Assembly (NCBI RefSeq): GCF_017833415.1
Contig: NZ_JAFICC010000008.1
Location: 62,001-126,000 of the forward strand
Reading direction: 5' to 3'
DNA from: Flavobacterium sp. 1355
GTDB lineage: Bacteria; Bacteroidota; Bacteroidia; Flavobacteriales; Flavobacteriaceae
DNA: 64,000 nucleotides
The notes under the pieces are model-generated. The model was not told the DNA's origin. It saw nothing but the letters and a program-made list of their open reading frames with translations, and made no database searches. A program made the translations under genes and the position numbers. Below, one piece after another: positions 47,759 through 57,530 of this stretch. Position 1 is the first letter of the stretch. Each line of letters begins with the position of its first letter.

Positions 47759-49243
47759 ATGAAAAAAGGAATATTCATAATCGCGATATTATTTTCGGTT
47801 CAAATGTTTTCACAAGCCATTTACGAAGATGAGAGATATGTTCCGGAAAAAGACCCGTTGGTTTTAAAAAATTTAGAAGAGTGGCAAGGCAAAAAATTTG
47901 GTTTGCTAATGCACTGGGGAACTTACAGCCAATGGGGAATTGTTGAGTCTTGGTCTATTTGTCCTGAAGATTACGGATGGTGCGAGCGTAAAAAGGGAAG
48001 TAACCCTGCGAGTTATAATGATTATGTAAGAGATTATGAAGGCCTTAAAAAGACTTTTAATCCTGTAAAATTTGACCCTGCAAAATGGGCAAAAGCTGCC
48101 AAATATGCAGGAATGAAATACATGGTTTTTACCACAAAACACCATGACGGTTTTAATATGTACGATACCAAATATTCTGATTATAAAGTAACAGATAAGG
48201 ATTGTCCATTTAATACAAATCCAAAAGCAGATATTTTAAAAGAAGTTTTTAATGCCTTTAGAGCAGAAAATATTTCAACAGGAGCGTATTTTTCTAAACC
48301 GGACTGGCATAATGAAAATTACTGGGATCCTTACTTTCCTCCATTCGACAGAAACGTAAATTACGATCCGGCTCTTTATCCTGAAAAATGGCAGAAATAT
48401 GTTGATTTTACGCACAACCAAATTCTAGAGATCCTTAGCAACTACGGTAAAGTTGATATTTTATGGTTAGACGGTGGCTGGGTTCGTAAAAGAGACCAGC
48501 AAAACATCAAAGAAAATTACGACGAAAAGTTTGCTGAAAACGAAGCCAAAAACGGTTTTATAAAACACAGAGTAGTTGATCAGGATCCAAAAATGGACGA
48601 ATTGGTTGCAAAAGCACGTCAAAAACAACCGGGATTAATTGTTGTGGACAGAGCTGTGCATGGTATTAACCAAAACTATTTAACACCAGAGGGTCGCGTG
48701 CCAGCCAAAACATTGCCTTACCCTTGGGAATCTTGTATCACTTCGGGAGGTGGATGGTCTTATACTCCTGATGCTAAATATTTAACAGGAAGACAAGGTA
48801 TTCATATGCTTATTGATATCGTTGCAAAAGGCGGAAATTTATTATTGAATGTTGCTCCAAGTCCTGAAGGAGAATGGCAGCAAGGTGCTTATGATTTATT
48901 AAATGCTTATGGAGACTGGATGAAAGTAAACAGTTCTGCTATTTATGAAACAAAACCAATTGAACCTTTCAAAGAAGACAACATTTGTCTGACACAAAAC
49001 AAAGCCGGAAATGTTTTTGCATTCTATCTGGCAAAAGAAGGAGAAGATAAGATTCCTGCAGAAGTTGTGGTAAAATCAATCAATCCTAAAAAAGGAACAA
49101 AAATCACGATGTTGGGTTCTAAAACTTCATTAAAATGGACAAAAGAAGCACAAGGATTTAAAGTGGTGATTCCGGAAAGTTTAAGAAACAATTTACCTTG
49201 TAAAGAAGCCTGGACTTTAAAAATCGAAGCTATTAACAGATAA
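47759..49243 (+). CDS. GH29 alpha-L-fucosidase (second)
   Basis: The protein has 494 residues from ATG 47759, which gives the signal peptide MKKGIFIIAILFSVQMFSQ. GH29 blocks are FGLLMHWGTYSQWGIVESW, YMVFTTKHHDGFNMYDTKYS and VDILWLDGGW, with nucleophile Asp238; no accessory domain follows. It differs in architecture from the first GH29 (three extra domains there), and the WLDGGW context resembles group A enzymes with broad specificity. So the two probably cut different fucose linkages (core versus antenna), though that is inference. It opens the GH29-GH92-GH3 block. Confidence 0.92.
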   Translation: MKKGIFIIAILFSVQMFSQAIYEDERYVPEKDPLVLKNLEEWQGKKFGLLMHWGTYSQWGIVESWSICPEDYGWCERKKGSNPASYNDYVRDYEGLKKTFNPVKFDPAKWAKAAKYAGMKYMVFTTKHHDGFNMYDTKYSDYKVTDKDCPFNTNPKADILKEVFNAFRAENISTGAYFSKPDWHNENYWDPYFPPFDRNVNYDPALYPEKWQKYVDFTHNQILEILSNYGKVDILWLDGGWVRKRDQQNIKENYDEKFAENEAKNGFIKHRVVDQDPKMDELVAKARQKQPGLIVVDRAVHGINQNYLTPEGRVPAKTLPYPWESCITSGGGWSYTPDAKYLTGRQGIHMLIDIVAKGGNLLLNVAPSPEGEWQQGAYDLLNAYGDWMKVNSSAIYETKPIEPFKEDNICLTQNKAGNVFAFYLAKEGEDKIPAEVVVKSINPKKGTKITMLGSKTSLKWTKEAQGFKVVIPESLRNNLPCKEAWTLKIEAINR

Positions 49244-49251
49244 AAATTATT

Positions 49252-51492
49252 ATGGTTTTAAGTAAAAGGATAACAATTCAGACAGCATGTTTTTTTTTCA
49301 TGCTGTTTTCTGGTATTACTGTTTTTGCACAACAACCGGCAGATTTTGTAAATCCGTTTATTGGCACTTCAAATTACGGAGCTGCTTTTCCGGGTCCGAT
49401 AGCGCCACGAGGAATGGCAAGTATAAGTCCGTTTAATGTTGCAGGAAAACAAAATAAATTAGAAAAAGACAGTCAGTGGCTGTCTAATCCTTATGTAAAT
49501 GAAAATACTTTCCTGACCGGATTTAGTCAGGTAAATTTAAGCGGAGTAGGATGCCCAGAATTGGGGGTGTTATTAGTAATGCCGACAACAGGAGCTGTAG
49601 AAATCAATCATCTCACTTACGGCTCCACCTACTCAAGCGAAATTGCAAAAGCAGCTTACTACAGTGTAAACATTGACAAGTACAAAATCAAAGCAGAATT
49701 TACAGCCTCAAAAAGAGTTGGAGTAAGCAAATTTACTTTCCCTAAAGGAGAATCTAATGTGTTGTTGAATCTTGGTTTAGGTTTAACAAACGAAGAAGGT
49801 GCAATGGTAAAAGTAGTGTCTCCGACAGAAATTGAAGGAATGCGTTCTGTAGGTTCGTTTTGTTATAATAGTCCCGAAGATGCTTATCCGGTTTATTTTG
49901 TAGCAAAATTTTCTAAACCCGCACACAAGTTTGGCGTTTGGAAAAAACCGTCAAAATATGAAGGTACAGAAGCGCAGTGGATGACTTATAACGGAAAAGC
50001 ACGAATGATGGATAATACCATCAAAACGGTTGTAGGTGACAGTATCGGAACTTATTTCTCTTATAAATTTGACAAGCAGGAAACGGTAGAAGTCAAAATT
50101 GGTATTTCATATGTAAGCATTGCAAACGCACGCGAAAACTTAGAAAAAGAAACCGGGAACAAATCGTTTGATGCGGTTTATAAAGAAACCTATAACGAAT
50201 GGAACGAAGAACTTTCTAAGATTTTGGTCGAAGGAGGATCAGAAGATGATAAAACGATTTTTTATACCGCCTTGTATCATACTTTGATTCATCCTAACAC
50301 TTTGAATGATATTAATGGAGAATATCCTGTTATAAAAAGAAGCAAGATTGCTAAAACGGATGGCACTCGTTATACTACATTTTCTTTGTGGGACACCTAT
50401 CGCAACATGCATCCGTTAACCTCTTTAGTTTATCCAAAGCAACAATCTGATATGATAAAAAGCATGTTAGAAATGTATGATGAAAACGGCTGGCTGCCAA
50501 AATGGGAATTAAATTCGACAGAAACATTTACAATGGTAGGAGATCCGGCAAGTATCGTTATAGTCGATGCCTGTTTAAAAGGAATACAGGACTTTGATAT
50601 TTACAAAGCCTACCATGCCATGTTAAAAGGTGCTGATCAAATCGAAAAAAATCCATTACGTCCCGGGCTTAAGGAATATATTGAAAAAGGCTATTTATCG
50701 ACTAATTATCGTGGTCCTGTTTCTACAACTCAGGAATATAATACATCAGATTATGCGATTTCACTTTTAGCGAAAGCTTTAGGAGAAAAAGATGATTATA
50801 AGCGTTTTACAAAACGTTCCTTATCATACCGAAAATTATATGATAAGGATTTAAAATTACTTAGGCCAAGAACTGCTAACGGAAAATGGTATGAACCTTT
50901 TGATCCCGAATCCGGAGCAAATTTTGAAGAAAATGTTGGTTTTATAGAAGGAAATGCATGGCAATATGTTTTTATGGTACCACATGACATGAAAGGACTT
51001 ATAAAATTAATGGGCGGTGAAAAGGCGTTTAGCAACCAGCTGCAAAAAGTATTTGATATCAAACAATTTGATATGGCAAACGAACCCGATATTGCTTATC
51101 CTTATTTATTTAATTACATAAAAGGAGAAGAATGGAAAAGCCAGGAACTGGTAAAAAAACTCGTAAAAGAGTATTTCCAGAATAAACCAAAAGGTTTACC
51201 CGGAAATGACGATACCGGAACCATGTCTGCCTGGTTAGTCTATTCTATGATGGGCATTTACCCGATTTCTCCGGGAGATCCGGTTTATACAATTACGACA
51301 CCCATGTTTGATAAAGTAACAATCAAATTAGACCCAAAATATTATAAAAAAGAAAATATTGTAATTGAAAGAGAAATCAATACTGATGGAAAAATCAAAA
51401 CAATAGAATTAAACGGAAAAACACTTAACAGCTTTTTTATTTCCCATGAAGATTTTGTGAATGGAAATACGCTAAAAGTGATTCAAAATTAA
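49252..51492 (+). CDS. GH92 family alpha-mannosidase (second)
   Basis: The protein has 746 residues and a signal peptide (hydrophobic segment ends near GITVFAQ). GH92 landmarks are ADFVNPFIGTSNYGAAFPGP, NLSGVGCPELGVLLVMP, EGNAWQYVFMVPHDMKGLI and GNDDTGTMSAWLVYSMMGIY. The +1 region reads MANEPDIAYPYLFNYIKGEE, unlike the HGNEPSHH of the first GH92, which points to a different mannose linkage (for example alpha1,3 or alpha1,6), by inference. It is 8 nt after the fucosidase gene and 12 nt before the GH3 gene in one operon block. Confidence 0.92.
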   Translation: MVLSKRITIQTACFFFMLFSGITVFAQQPADFVNPFIGTSNYGAAFPGPIAPRGMASISPFNVAGKQNKLEKDSQWLSNPYVNENTFLTGFSQVNLSGVGCPELGVLLVMPTTGAVEINHLTYGSTYSSEIAKAAYYSVNIDKYKIKAEFTASKRVGVSKFTFPKGESNVLLNLGLGLTNEEGAMVKVVSPTEIEGMRSVGSFCYNSPEDAYPVYFVAKFSKPAHKFGVWKKPSKYEGTEAQWMTYNGKARMMDNTIKTVVGDSIGTYFSYKFDKQETVEVKIGISYVSIANARENLEKETGNKSFDAVYKETYNEWNEELSKILVEGGSEDDKTIFYTALYHTLIHPNTLNDINGEYPVIKRSKIAKTDGTRYTTFSLWDTYRNMHPLTSLVYPKQQSDMIKSMLEMYDENGWLPKWELNSTETFTMVGDPASIVIVDACLKGIQDFDIYKAYHAMLKGADQIEKNPLRPGLKEYIEKGYLSTNYRGPVSTTQEYNTSDYAISLLAKALGEKDDYKRFTKRSLSYRKLYDKDLKLLRPRTANGKWYEPFDPESGANFEENVGFIEGNAWQYVFMVPHDMKGLIKLMGGEKAFSNQLQKVFDIKQFDMANEPDIAYPYLFNYIKGEEWKSQELVKKLVKEYFQNKPKGLPGNDDTGTMSAWLVYSMMGIYPISPGDPVYTITTPMFDKVTIKLDPKYYKKENIVIEREINTDGKIKTIELNGKTLNSFFISHEDFVNGNTLKVIQN

Positions 51493-51504
51493 ACTCTCAC
51501 AACT

Positions 51505-54165
51505 ATGCTACAACTAAAAATCAAAAAAACAGCCATTATTTTTGTAATGGCTGTAGGTTTTTTTAACCAAATCCAAGCGCAAAAAAAATACCCGTACCAG
51601 GATCCAAAATTACCTGTTGAAGACAGGGTAAAAGACTTGTTAAGCAAAATGAGCCTGGAGGAAAAAGTACGCCAGATGGATATGTACAAAGGAGAATATT
51701 TTAAAGAAAAAGAAGATTTCTCTAAGACAAAATCGGCATTGAAAATCGGAAACTTAGGAATTGGAGCCATTCATGACATTTATCCGCGTTCGGCAAAAAT
51801 GATCAATGATCTGCAGACAAATGTTATAAAAGGAAATAAATGGGGAATTCCTGCACTTATTATGTGTGAGATGCTTCACGGTTATCTGGATGACGGAAGT
51901 ACAGCTTTCCCAATGAACATTGGCCTTGGGGCAACCTGGGATACAGAAGTTATTGGCAAAGTCGGGCAGGTAATCGCTAAAGAAGCCAGAGCACACGGAG
52001 TACATTTTGGTTTGGGACCTAATTTGGATCTTGGCCGTGAACCACGTTGGGGAAGGGTTGCAGAAACTTTTGGTGAAGATGCTTATCTGAACAGTGAAAT
52101 TGGCCTGGCATTTATAAAAGGAATGCAAGGAACCGATTTAACCTCTGACCAGTCAATAATTGCAGAACCAAAACACTTTGCCGTGCACGGTATTCCGCAG
52201 GCAGGAGGAAATTCTTCTCCGATTTTGGTAGGAGAGCGTTCGGCACGTGAAGACCATTTGCCTTCATTTCAAAAAGCATTTATGAAAGGCGGTGCTTTGG
52301 GTACAATGTGTGCTTATTCTGAGTTGGACGGAATTCCATGTGCTGCCAACCAATGGTTATTGACAGATGTTTTGAGAAAAGAATGGGGTTTTAAAGGGAT
52401 TGTAGTTTCAGACTTAGGCGCAATAAAATACCTTCAAACCACACATAATGTTACAGATTCTCCAAAAGAAAGTATCAGAGAAGCAATTACTGCAGGAGTT
52501 GATATGCAGTTTTATGATTTTACAAACGAGTTCTGGCAAAAAACAGTTATCGAACTTGTGAATGAAAAGAAATTAGCAATGGCCGATATCGACCGTGCTG
52601 CTGGAGGCGTTTTGCGTCTGAAATTTTTATTGGGATTATTTGAAAACCCTTATACGGCAAGCAACTTAATCAAAGATCGTTTTCATACCAAAGAAAATCA
52701 GGACATAGCTTTAGAAGCAGGTCTTAAATCTATGGTTTTATTAAAAAACGAAAATAATACACTGCCTTTAAATAAAGATGTTAAAACCGTTGCTGTTATT
52801 GGCCCAAATGCAAATGCTTCCAGATTAGGAGGATATTCGGTTCATAATAAAGTAGGAACAACAGTTTTGGAAGGTGTAAAACAAGTTGTTGGAAAAAACA
52901 CGAATGTACTTTATGAAGAAGGAGTTCCATTGATTGTGATGGGGCAAGTTATTCCGTCAAAATATTTATTTACTCCGGATGAAGCTCAAAACGGTCTGAA
53001 AGCAGAATATTTTAATAACAGAAATGTAGAAGGAACTCCGGCGTTGACCCGTATTGACAATCAGTTAGAGTTTGACTGGCCATGGTCGCCAGGTGTTGGC
53101 GTTAATGATGATGATTTTTCTATTCGTTGGACAGGTTTTATAAAATCCGACAAAGCTTTTGATGGCTGGTTAGGTTTAAGTTCTGATGACGGAATCAGAA
53201 TGTGGATTGACGATCAGCTGGTAATTGACAACTGGTCAAAAGGTGCAACCAGCATAGTAACAACTCCAAAAAATATCGAAGCCGGTAAAAAATACAAAGT
53301 CCGCATTGAGATGTGGGAAGGAGGCTGGGGAGCGAGAGCGCACTTACGCTGGAATTTAGAAAGAGTAAATTTACAGCCTGCCGTAGACGCTGCTAAAAAA
53401 GCAGATGTTGCGATTGTGGTTTTAGGAGAATCTAATGAATTGGTAGAAGAAAACAGAGATGTTGCAAGTTTGGATTTGCACGGAATGCAGCAGGAATTGA
53501 TAGAAGCGATCCAGAAAACAGGAACTCCTGTGGTTTGTGTATTGTTAAACGGTCGTCCGCTTTCTATAAACTGGATAAACGACAATATTCCTGCAATCGT
53601 AGAAGGCTGGTTTCCCGGAGAAGCAGGAGGAAAGGCTGTAGCCGATGTTTTATTCGGAAATTATAATCCGGGCGGAAAACTGCCGATCACATTTCCTAAA
53701 TCTGTTGGGCAGCTGCCTATATATTATAACCAAAAACCATCTGCTATACACAGATATGTGAGCGAAAGCGAAAACCCGCTTTATACTTTTGGTTATGGGC
53801 TAAGCTACACCACTTTTGAATACTCAAATTTTAAATTAAGTAATACGTATATTAAAAGTAATGGCGAAATAAAAGCAACTGTTGATGTAAAAAACACCGG
53901 AAATTATGATGGAGACGAAGTAGTTCAATTATATATCAATGATGTATATAGCAGCGTAACAACTCCGGAGAAAACATTAAAAGGTTTCAAAAGAATATTC
54001 CTTAAAAAAGGAGAAACAAAACAAGTAGAATTTGTTTTGACCGCAGAAGAATTAAGCCTTTGGAACAGAGAAATGAAGAATGTAGTAGAAGCCGGTGATT
54101 TTCAGGTTATGATTGGAGGGAACTCTTCTAATTTGCAAAAACAAAGTTTTAAAGTCATTAATTAG
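51505..54165 (+). CDS. GH3 family beta-glycosidase with PA14 domain
   Basis: The protein has 886 residues with a signal peptide (cleavage near QIQA). The order is GH3 N-terminal barrel (about 40-370), with nucleophile Asp303 in VVSDLGAIKYLQ; GH3 C-terminal domain; a PA14 carbohydrate-binding domain inserted within it (about 495-630: NGLKAEYFNNRNVEG, GLSSDDGIRMWIDDQLVID); and an FnIII-like C-terminus. Such proteins cleave beta-glucosides or beta-hexosaminides. The PA14 insert is typical of beta-glucosidases, so its role in an N-glycan locus is not clear. It ends the GH29-GH92-GH3 block; 250 nt follow before susC. Confidence 0.92.
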   Translation: MLQLKIKKTAIIFVMAVGFFNQIQAQKKYPYQDPKLPVEDRVKDLLSKMSLEEKVRQMDMYKGEYFKEKEDFSKTKSALKIGNLGIGAIHDIYPRSAKMINDLQTNVIKGNKWGIPALIMCEMLHGYLDDGSTAFPMNIGLGATWDTEVIGKVGQVIAKEARAHGVHFGLGPNLDLGREPRWGRVAETFGEDAYLNSEIGLAFIKGMQGTDLTSDQSIIAEPKHFAVHGIPQAGGNSSPILVGERSAREDHLPSFQKAFMKGGALGTMCAYSELDGIPCAANQWLLTDVLRKEWGFKGIVVSDLGAIKYLQTTHNVTDSPKESIREAITAGVDMQFYDFTNEFWQKTVIELVNEKKLAMADIDRAAGGVLRLKFLLGLFENPYTASNLIKDRFHTKENQDIALEAGLKSMVLLKNENNTLPLNKDVKTVAVIGPNANASRLGGYSVHNKVGTTVLEGVKQVVGKNTNVLYEEGVPLIVMGQVIPSKYLFTPDEAQNGLKAEYFNNRNVEGTPALTRIDNQLEFDWPWSPGVGVNDDDFSIRWTGFIKSDKAFDGWLGLSSDDGIRMWIDDQLVIDNWSKGATSIVTTPKNIEAGKKYKVRIEMWEGGWGARAHLRWNLERVNLQPAVDAAKKADVAIVVLGESNELVEENRDVASLDLHGMQQELIEAIQKTGTPVVCVLLNGRPLSINWINDNIPAIVEGWFPGEAGGKAVADVLFGNYNPGGKLPITFPKSVGQLPIYYNQKPSAIHRYVSESENPLYTFGYGLSYTTFEYSNFKLSNTYIKSNGEIKATVDVKNTGNYDGDEVVQLYINDVYSSVTTPEKTLKGFKRIFLKKGETKQVEFVLTAEELSLWNREMKNVVEAGDFQVMIGGNSSNLQKQSFKVIN

Positions 54166-54337
54166 TTGTTTATCGAAAAACAAGATATTTATGTTTTTAA
54201 GTATTTTGTATAGAATACGGTTAAAAAAGCCGTAAAACGTTTGGATTAATAACATGTTGAAGTTAAAAAAGGTAAGGATTTTAAGTCGGAAAAAAATGGC
54301 GTTTTTAATAAATGTAGAACGTACACCTTTTCAAAAT

Positions 54338-54387
54338 TGTCATTTGTCGAAATAATGATTTAGTTAACAACTCCTTCAGTAAATTTA
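54338..54387 (+). promoter_or_regulatory. Locus-regulon promoter, site D (susCD)
   Basis: TGTCATTTGTCGAAAT (54338-54353) is followed, 28 nt after GTCGAA, by TAAATTTA (54380-54387), 28 nt before the susC ATG. Site A and this site share 22 of 24 bases over 54331-54354, including the upstream TCAAAAT. The rest of the 250-nt gap is AT-rich with a weak ACGG/CCGT hairpin at about 54218-54234. Confidence 0.75.
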
Positions 54388-54415
54388 ACATGTTATTAAC
54401 TCAAAAAACAACTAT

Positions 54416-57400
54416 ATGATTAAAGATGTACTAAAATTACTGTTTGTAATTTGCCTGTTCGGATTTCAAAATCTACAAGCACAAACAACAGTAAAAGGAA
54501 CGATCACAGATGCCACCAGCGGAATTCCGATCCCGGGAGCAAATGTTGTCGTAAAAGGGACAAAGACTAGTGTATCAACAGATTTTGATGGTAAGTACAG
54601 TATTAATGTTCCGAGTCAATCTTCAGTTTTGGTATTCTCTTATGTAGGATCCGGAACAAAAGAGTTTCCGGTAGGAACACAAACTACCCTTAATGTGTCA
54701 TTAGGTGCAGACACACACCAGTTAGGAGAGGTAGTTGTAACGGCTCTTGGTATCAAGAGAGAGAAAAAAGCCGTTACCTATTCTGCTCAGAACATTGCTG
54801 TAGATGAGCTTTCAGAAGCAAGATCTTTAAACGTTGCCAACTCACTTTCGGGTAAGGTTGCAGGTCTTAACTACTCTACAACATCAAATGGTGTAGGTTC
54901 GTCTTCAAGAATTACATTAAGAGGAAACAGATCGCTAAATGGTAACAACCAGCCATTATATGTAGTAGATGGTGTGCCAATCAGTAATGGTACAGGTGCA
55001 GGAAATTCTGATATTGATACAGGAGGAACTACGCAGCCAGACGGTATCTCAAACATTAACCCTGAAGATATTGCTTCGATGACTGTTCTTAAAGGGCCAT
55101 CTGCAGCAGCACTTTACGGAAACAGAGCGAGTAATGGTGTTATCATTATTACTACAAAATCTGGAAAAGCCGGTAAAACGTCAGTTTCATTATCGTCAAA
55201 CTTCATGGCTTCTACAGCTTATGATTTAACAAATTTCCAAAACGAATATGGTCAGGGAGACGGAGGAGTTTATAATCCTATTTCTGTTTCGAGCTGGGGA
55301 GGAAAATTAGACGGACGTCAGGTTTCTGCATGGCAGTTAGCTACTAATCCTAATTATGCAGGTCCGGCTACTACAAGTTATAGCCCTCAGCCAAACAACG
55401 TTATAGACTTTTACAAAACAGGATATAACCTGGCTAATACATTGTCTATCACTACAGGAAACGAAAAAGCACAAGGATATTTTTCTTATACAAATACTCG
55501 TGCAGAAGGTATTGTTCAGGGAAATGCTTTAGACAGACACAATCTTAACTTAAGATTGACAAGTAAGCTTTCTGATAAATTATCATTAGATGTAAAAACA
55601 AATTATATTATTCAGAAAATTGATAACCTGCTAAGAACAGGTGAAGAGTCAATTGGTACTTCAGCTTATTTATTACCTCGTAGTATTAAATTTAATGAAT
55701 ACAAAGATTTTGAATATACTGATGCTGCAGGACAATTGCAACAAAACTATTTTATAGACGAAGCTGGTTCTCCAGGAGGAAATCCATACTGGTCTGCTTT
55801 GCGTAATGATTCACGTGATGATAAAAGAAACAGATTTATAGGACTTGCCTCTCTTAAATATGATTTTACAAATACGATTAGCTTACAGGTAAGAACAGGT
55901 TTAGACCAAATGAATAATGAAACTTTTAGAAACAGATACGCAACTAAGGCATTTAACAATAACTTAGGTCAGTACAGTGAGTTTTACGAAACAGTAAGAG
56001 AATTCAATACAGACGCTTTACTTTCTTATAAAGAAACATTTGGAGATTTTACAGTTGGTCTTAATGCAGGTGCCAACATGTTGAAACAATCAAGTTCTTC
56101 TTTAACATCAGGCGGAGTTTTAAGTAAAAGAAACTATTTTTCTTTGATCAACGTAGCTACAGTTCAGTCTACATCTGCAATGTCAGAAAAACAAGTTAAT
56201 TCAGTATATGGATTTTCTCAAATTGGTTTCAGAAATTACCTTTTCCTTGATATAACTGCCAGAAACGATTGGTCTTCTGCTTTGCCATCACAAAACAGAT
56301 CTTTCTTCTATCCTTCTGCAGGACTTTCAGCAGTAATCTCTGATATGGTTACTTTACCGGAAGTTATAAGTTTTGCAAAAGTTAGAGCTTCTTATGCTAA
56401 GGTAGGTAATGATACAGATCCTTATCAGACAAGTTCTCAATTATCATACATAGGTGGTAATGGAGGTATGTTATATTCTCAGACTACAGCTGCAAACCCG
56501 AACCTAAAACCAGAGATGTCTAGTTCTACAGAGATTGGGGCAGATGTTAGATTCTTTAAAAACCGTTTAGGATTAGATTTTACTTATTTCCAGACAAAAA
56601 CATCAGATCAGATTTTCTACATCAACACGCCTGAATCTTCTTCTAAATCAAGAGCAGTATTAAACGGAGGTGATATTGAAAATAAAGGTATAGAGCTTAC
56701 GCTTACTGCTACACCTATCCAGACAGAAAATTTCTCTTGGGATATCTTAGCAAACTACGCTTCTTATAAATCAAAAATTACTTCTATCTACGATAACAGA
56801 GAAGAATTGGTTATTGGTGAAGGAAGGTTAGTAAGAAGTAAAGTGGTAAAAGGAGGAGAGTACGGAGATTTATACATTAAAGGATTCAGAAGAAATCTTA
56901 ATGGAGAAATTATTGTAAATTCGGCTGGTATACCTTTGGCAACAGATGATTTTAGTGTTCGTGCAGGTAACTTTAACCCGGACTGGACAGCAGGTTTCAA
57001 AAATAGTTTCAGATATAGAGATTTTTCATTAAGTTTCCTTGTTGATTTTAGAATCGGTGGAGAAGTTATTTCTTACTCACAAGCGAGAGAAGCAGGTTTA
57101 GGAGTAAGTGATGTTACTCTTGCAGGAAGAGAAGGCGGAATTGTTGTTCCCGGAGTTATAGATAACGGAAACGGAACTTATTCGCCAAACACTACAAGCA
57201 TTACAGCAGAACAATACTGGACAGCAATTGGACAAAGAACTCCGGTAGCAGAACCATTTATTTATGATGCAACAAACATCAGATTAAGAGAACTTGTTTT
57301 TGGTTATTCATTACCAAAACGTATGTTGCAGAATACAGGATTTGCCAGTATTGACTTTTCATTAGTGGGCAGAAACTTATTTTTCTTCTTAAACGAAGCA

Positions 57401-57511
57401 AAATACTTTGATCCGGAAGCAGGTGCAGGTACAGGAAACTTACAAGGTATCGAGTCTTTCAATATTCCTTCTACAAGAGAATATGGTGTGAATGTGAAGT
57501 TTGGATTTTAA
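54416..57511 (+). CDS. SusC/RagA family TonB-dependent outer-membrane transporter
   Basis: The protein has 1031 residues. A signal peptide (FVICLFGFQNLQAQ) is followed by a carboxypeptidase-D-like beta domain (about 24-95, TVKGTITDATSGIPIPGANV), a plug with LKGPSAAALYGNRASNGVII, and a 22-stranded barrel ending in an aromatic residue (VNVKFGF). The sequence EVVVTALGIKREKKAVTYSA is a standard SusC motif. It imports glycans into the periplasm with the lipoprotein SusD encoded 19 nt downstream. The substrate is predicted to be the glycans degraded by the linked enzymes. It lacks the N-terminal STN signalling domain, so it does not drive an anti-sigma relay. Confidence 0.95.
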   Translation: MIKDVLKLLFVICLFGFQNLQAQTTVKGTITDATSGIPIPGANVVVKGTKTSVSTDFDGKYSINVPSQSSVLVFSYVGSGTKEFPVGTQTTLNVSLGADTHQLGEVVVTALGIKREKKAVTYSAQNIAVDELSEARSLNVANSLSGKVAGLNYSTTSNGVGSSSRITLRGNRSLNGNNQPLYVVDGVPISNGTGAGNSDIDTGGTTQPDGISNINPEDIASMTVLKGPSAAALYGNRASNGVIIITTKSGKAGKTSVSLSSNFMASTAYDLTNFQNEYGQGDGGVYNPISVSSWGGKLDGRQVSAWQLATNPNYAGPATTSYSPQPNNVIDFYKTGYNLANTLSITTGNEKAQGYFSYTNTRAEGIVQGNALDRHNLNLRLTSKLSDKLSLDVKTNYIIQKIDNLLRTGEESIGTSAYLLPRSIKFNEYKDFEYTDAAGQLQQNYFIDEAGSPGGNPYWSALRNDSRDDKRNRFIGLASLKYDFTNTISLQVRTGLDQMNNETFRNRYATKAFNNNLGQYSEFYETVREFNTDALLSYKETFGDFTVGLNAGANMLKQSSSSLTSGGVLSKRNYFSLINVATVQSTSAMSEKQVNSVYGFSQIGFRNYLFLDITARNDWSSALPSQNRSFFYPSAGLSAVISDMVTLPEVISFAKVRASYAKVGNDTDPYQTSSQLSYIGGNGGMLYSQTTAANPNLKPEMSSSTEIGADVRFFKNRLGLDFTYFQTKTSDQIFYINTPESSSKSRAVLNGGDIENKGIELTLTATPIQTENFSWDILANYASYKSKITSIYDNREELVIGEGRLVRSKVVKGGEYGDLYIKGFRRNLNGEIIVNSAGIPLATDDFSVRAGNFNPDWTAGFKNSFRYRDFSLSFLVDFRIGGEVISYSQAREAGLGVSDVTLAGREGGIVVPGVIDNGNGTYSPNTTSITAEQYWTAIGQRTPVAEPFIYDATNIRLRELVFGYSLPKRMLQNTGFASIDFSLVGRNLFFFLNEAKYFDPEAGAGTGNLQGIESFNIPSTREYGVNVKFGF

Positions 57512-57530
57512 TTAAAAAAAAGAAGATATT

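Noticed and set aside
54254..54355. 33-codon ORF before susC
   Set aside because: It is lysine-rich, AT-driven and ends inside promoter site D; no homology is recognised.
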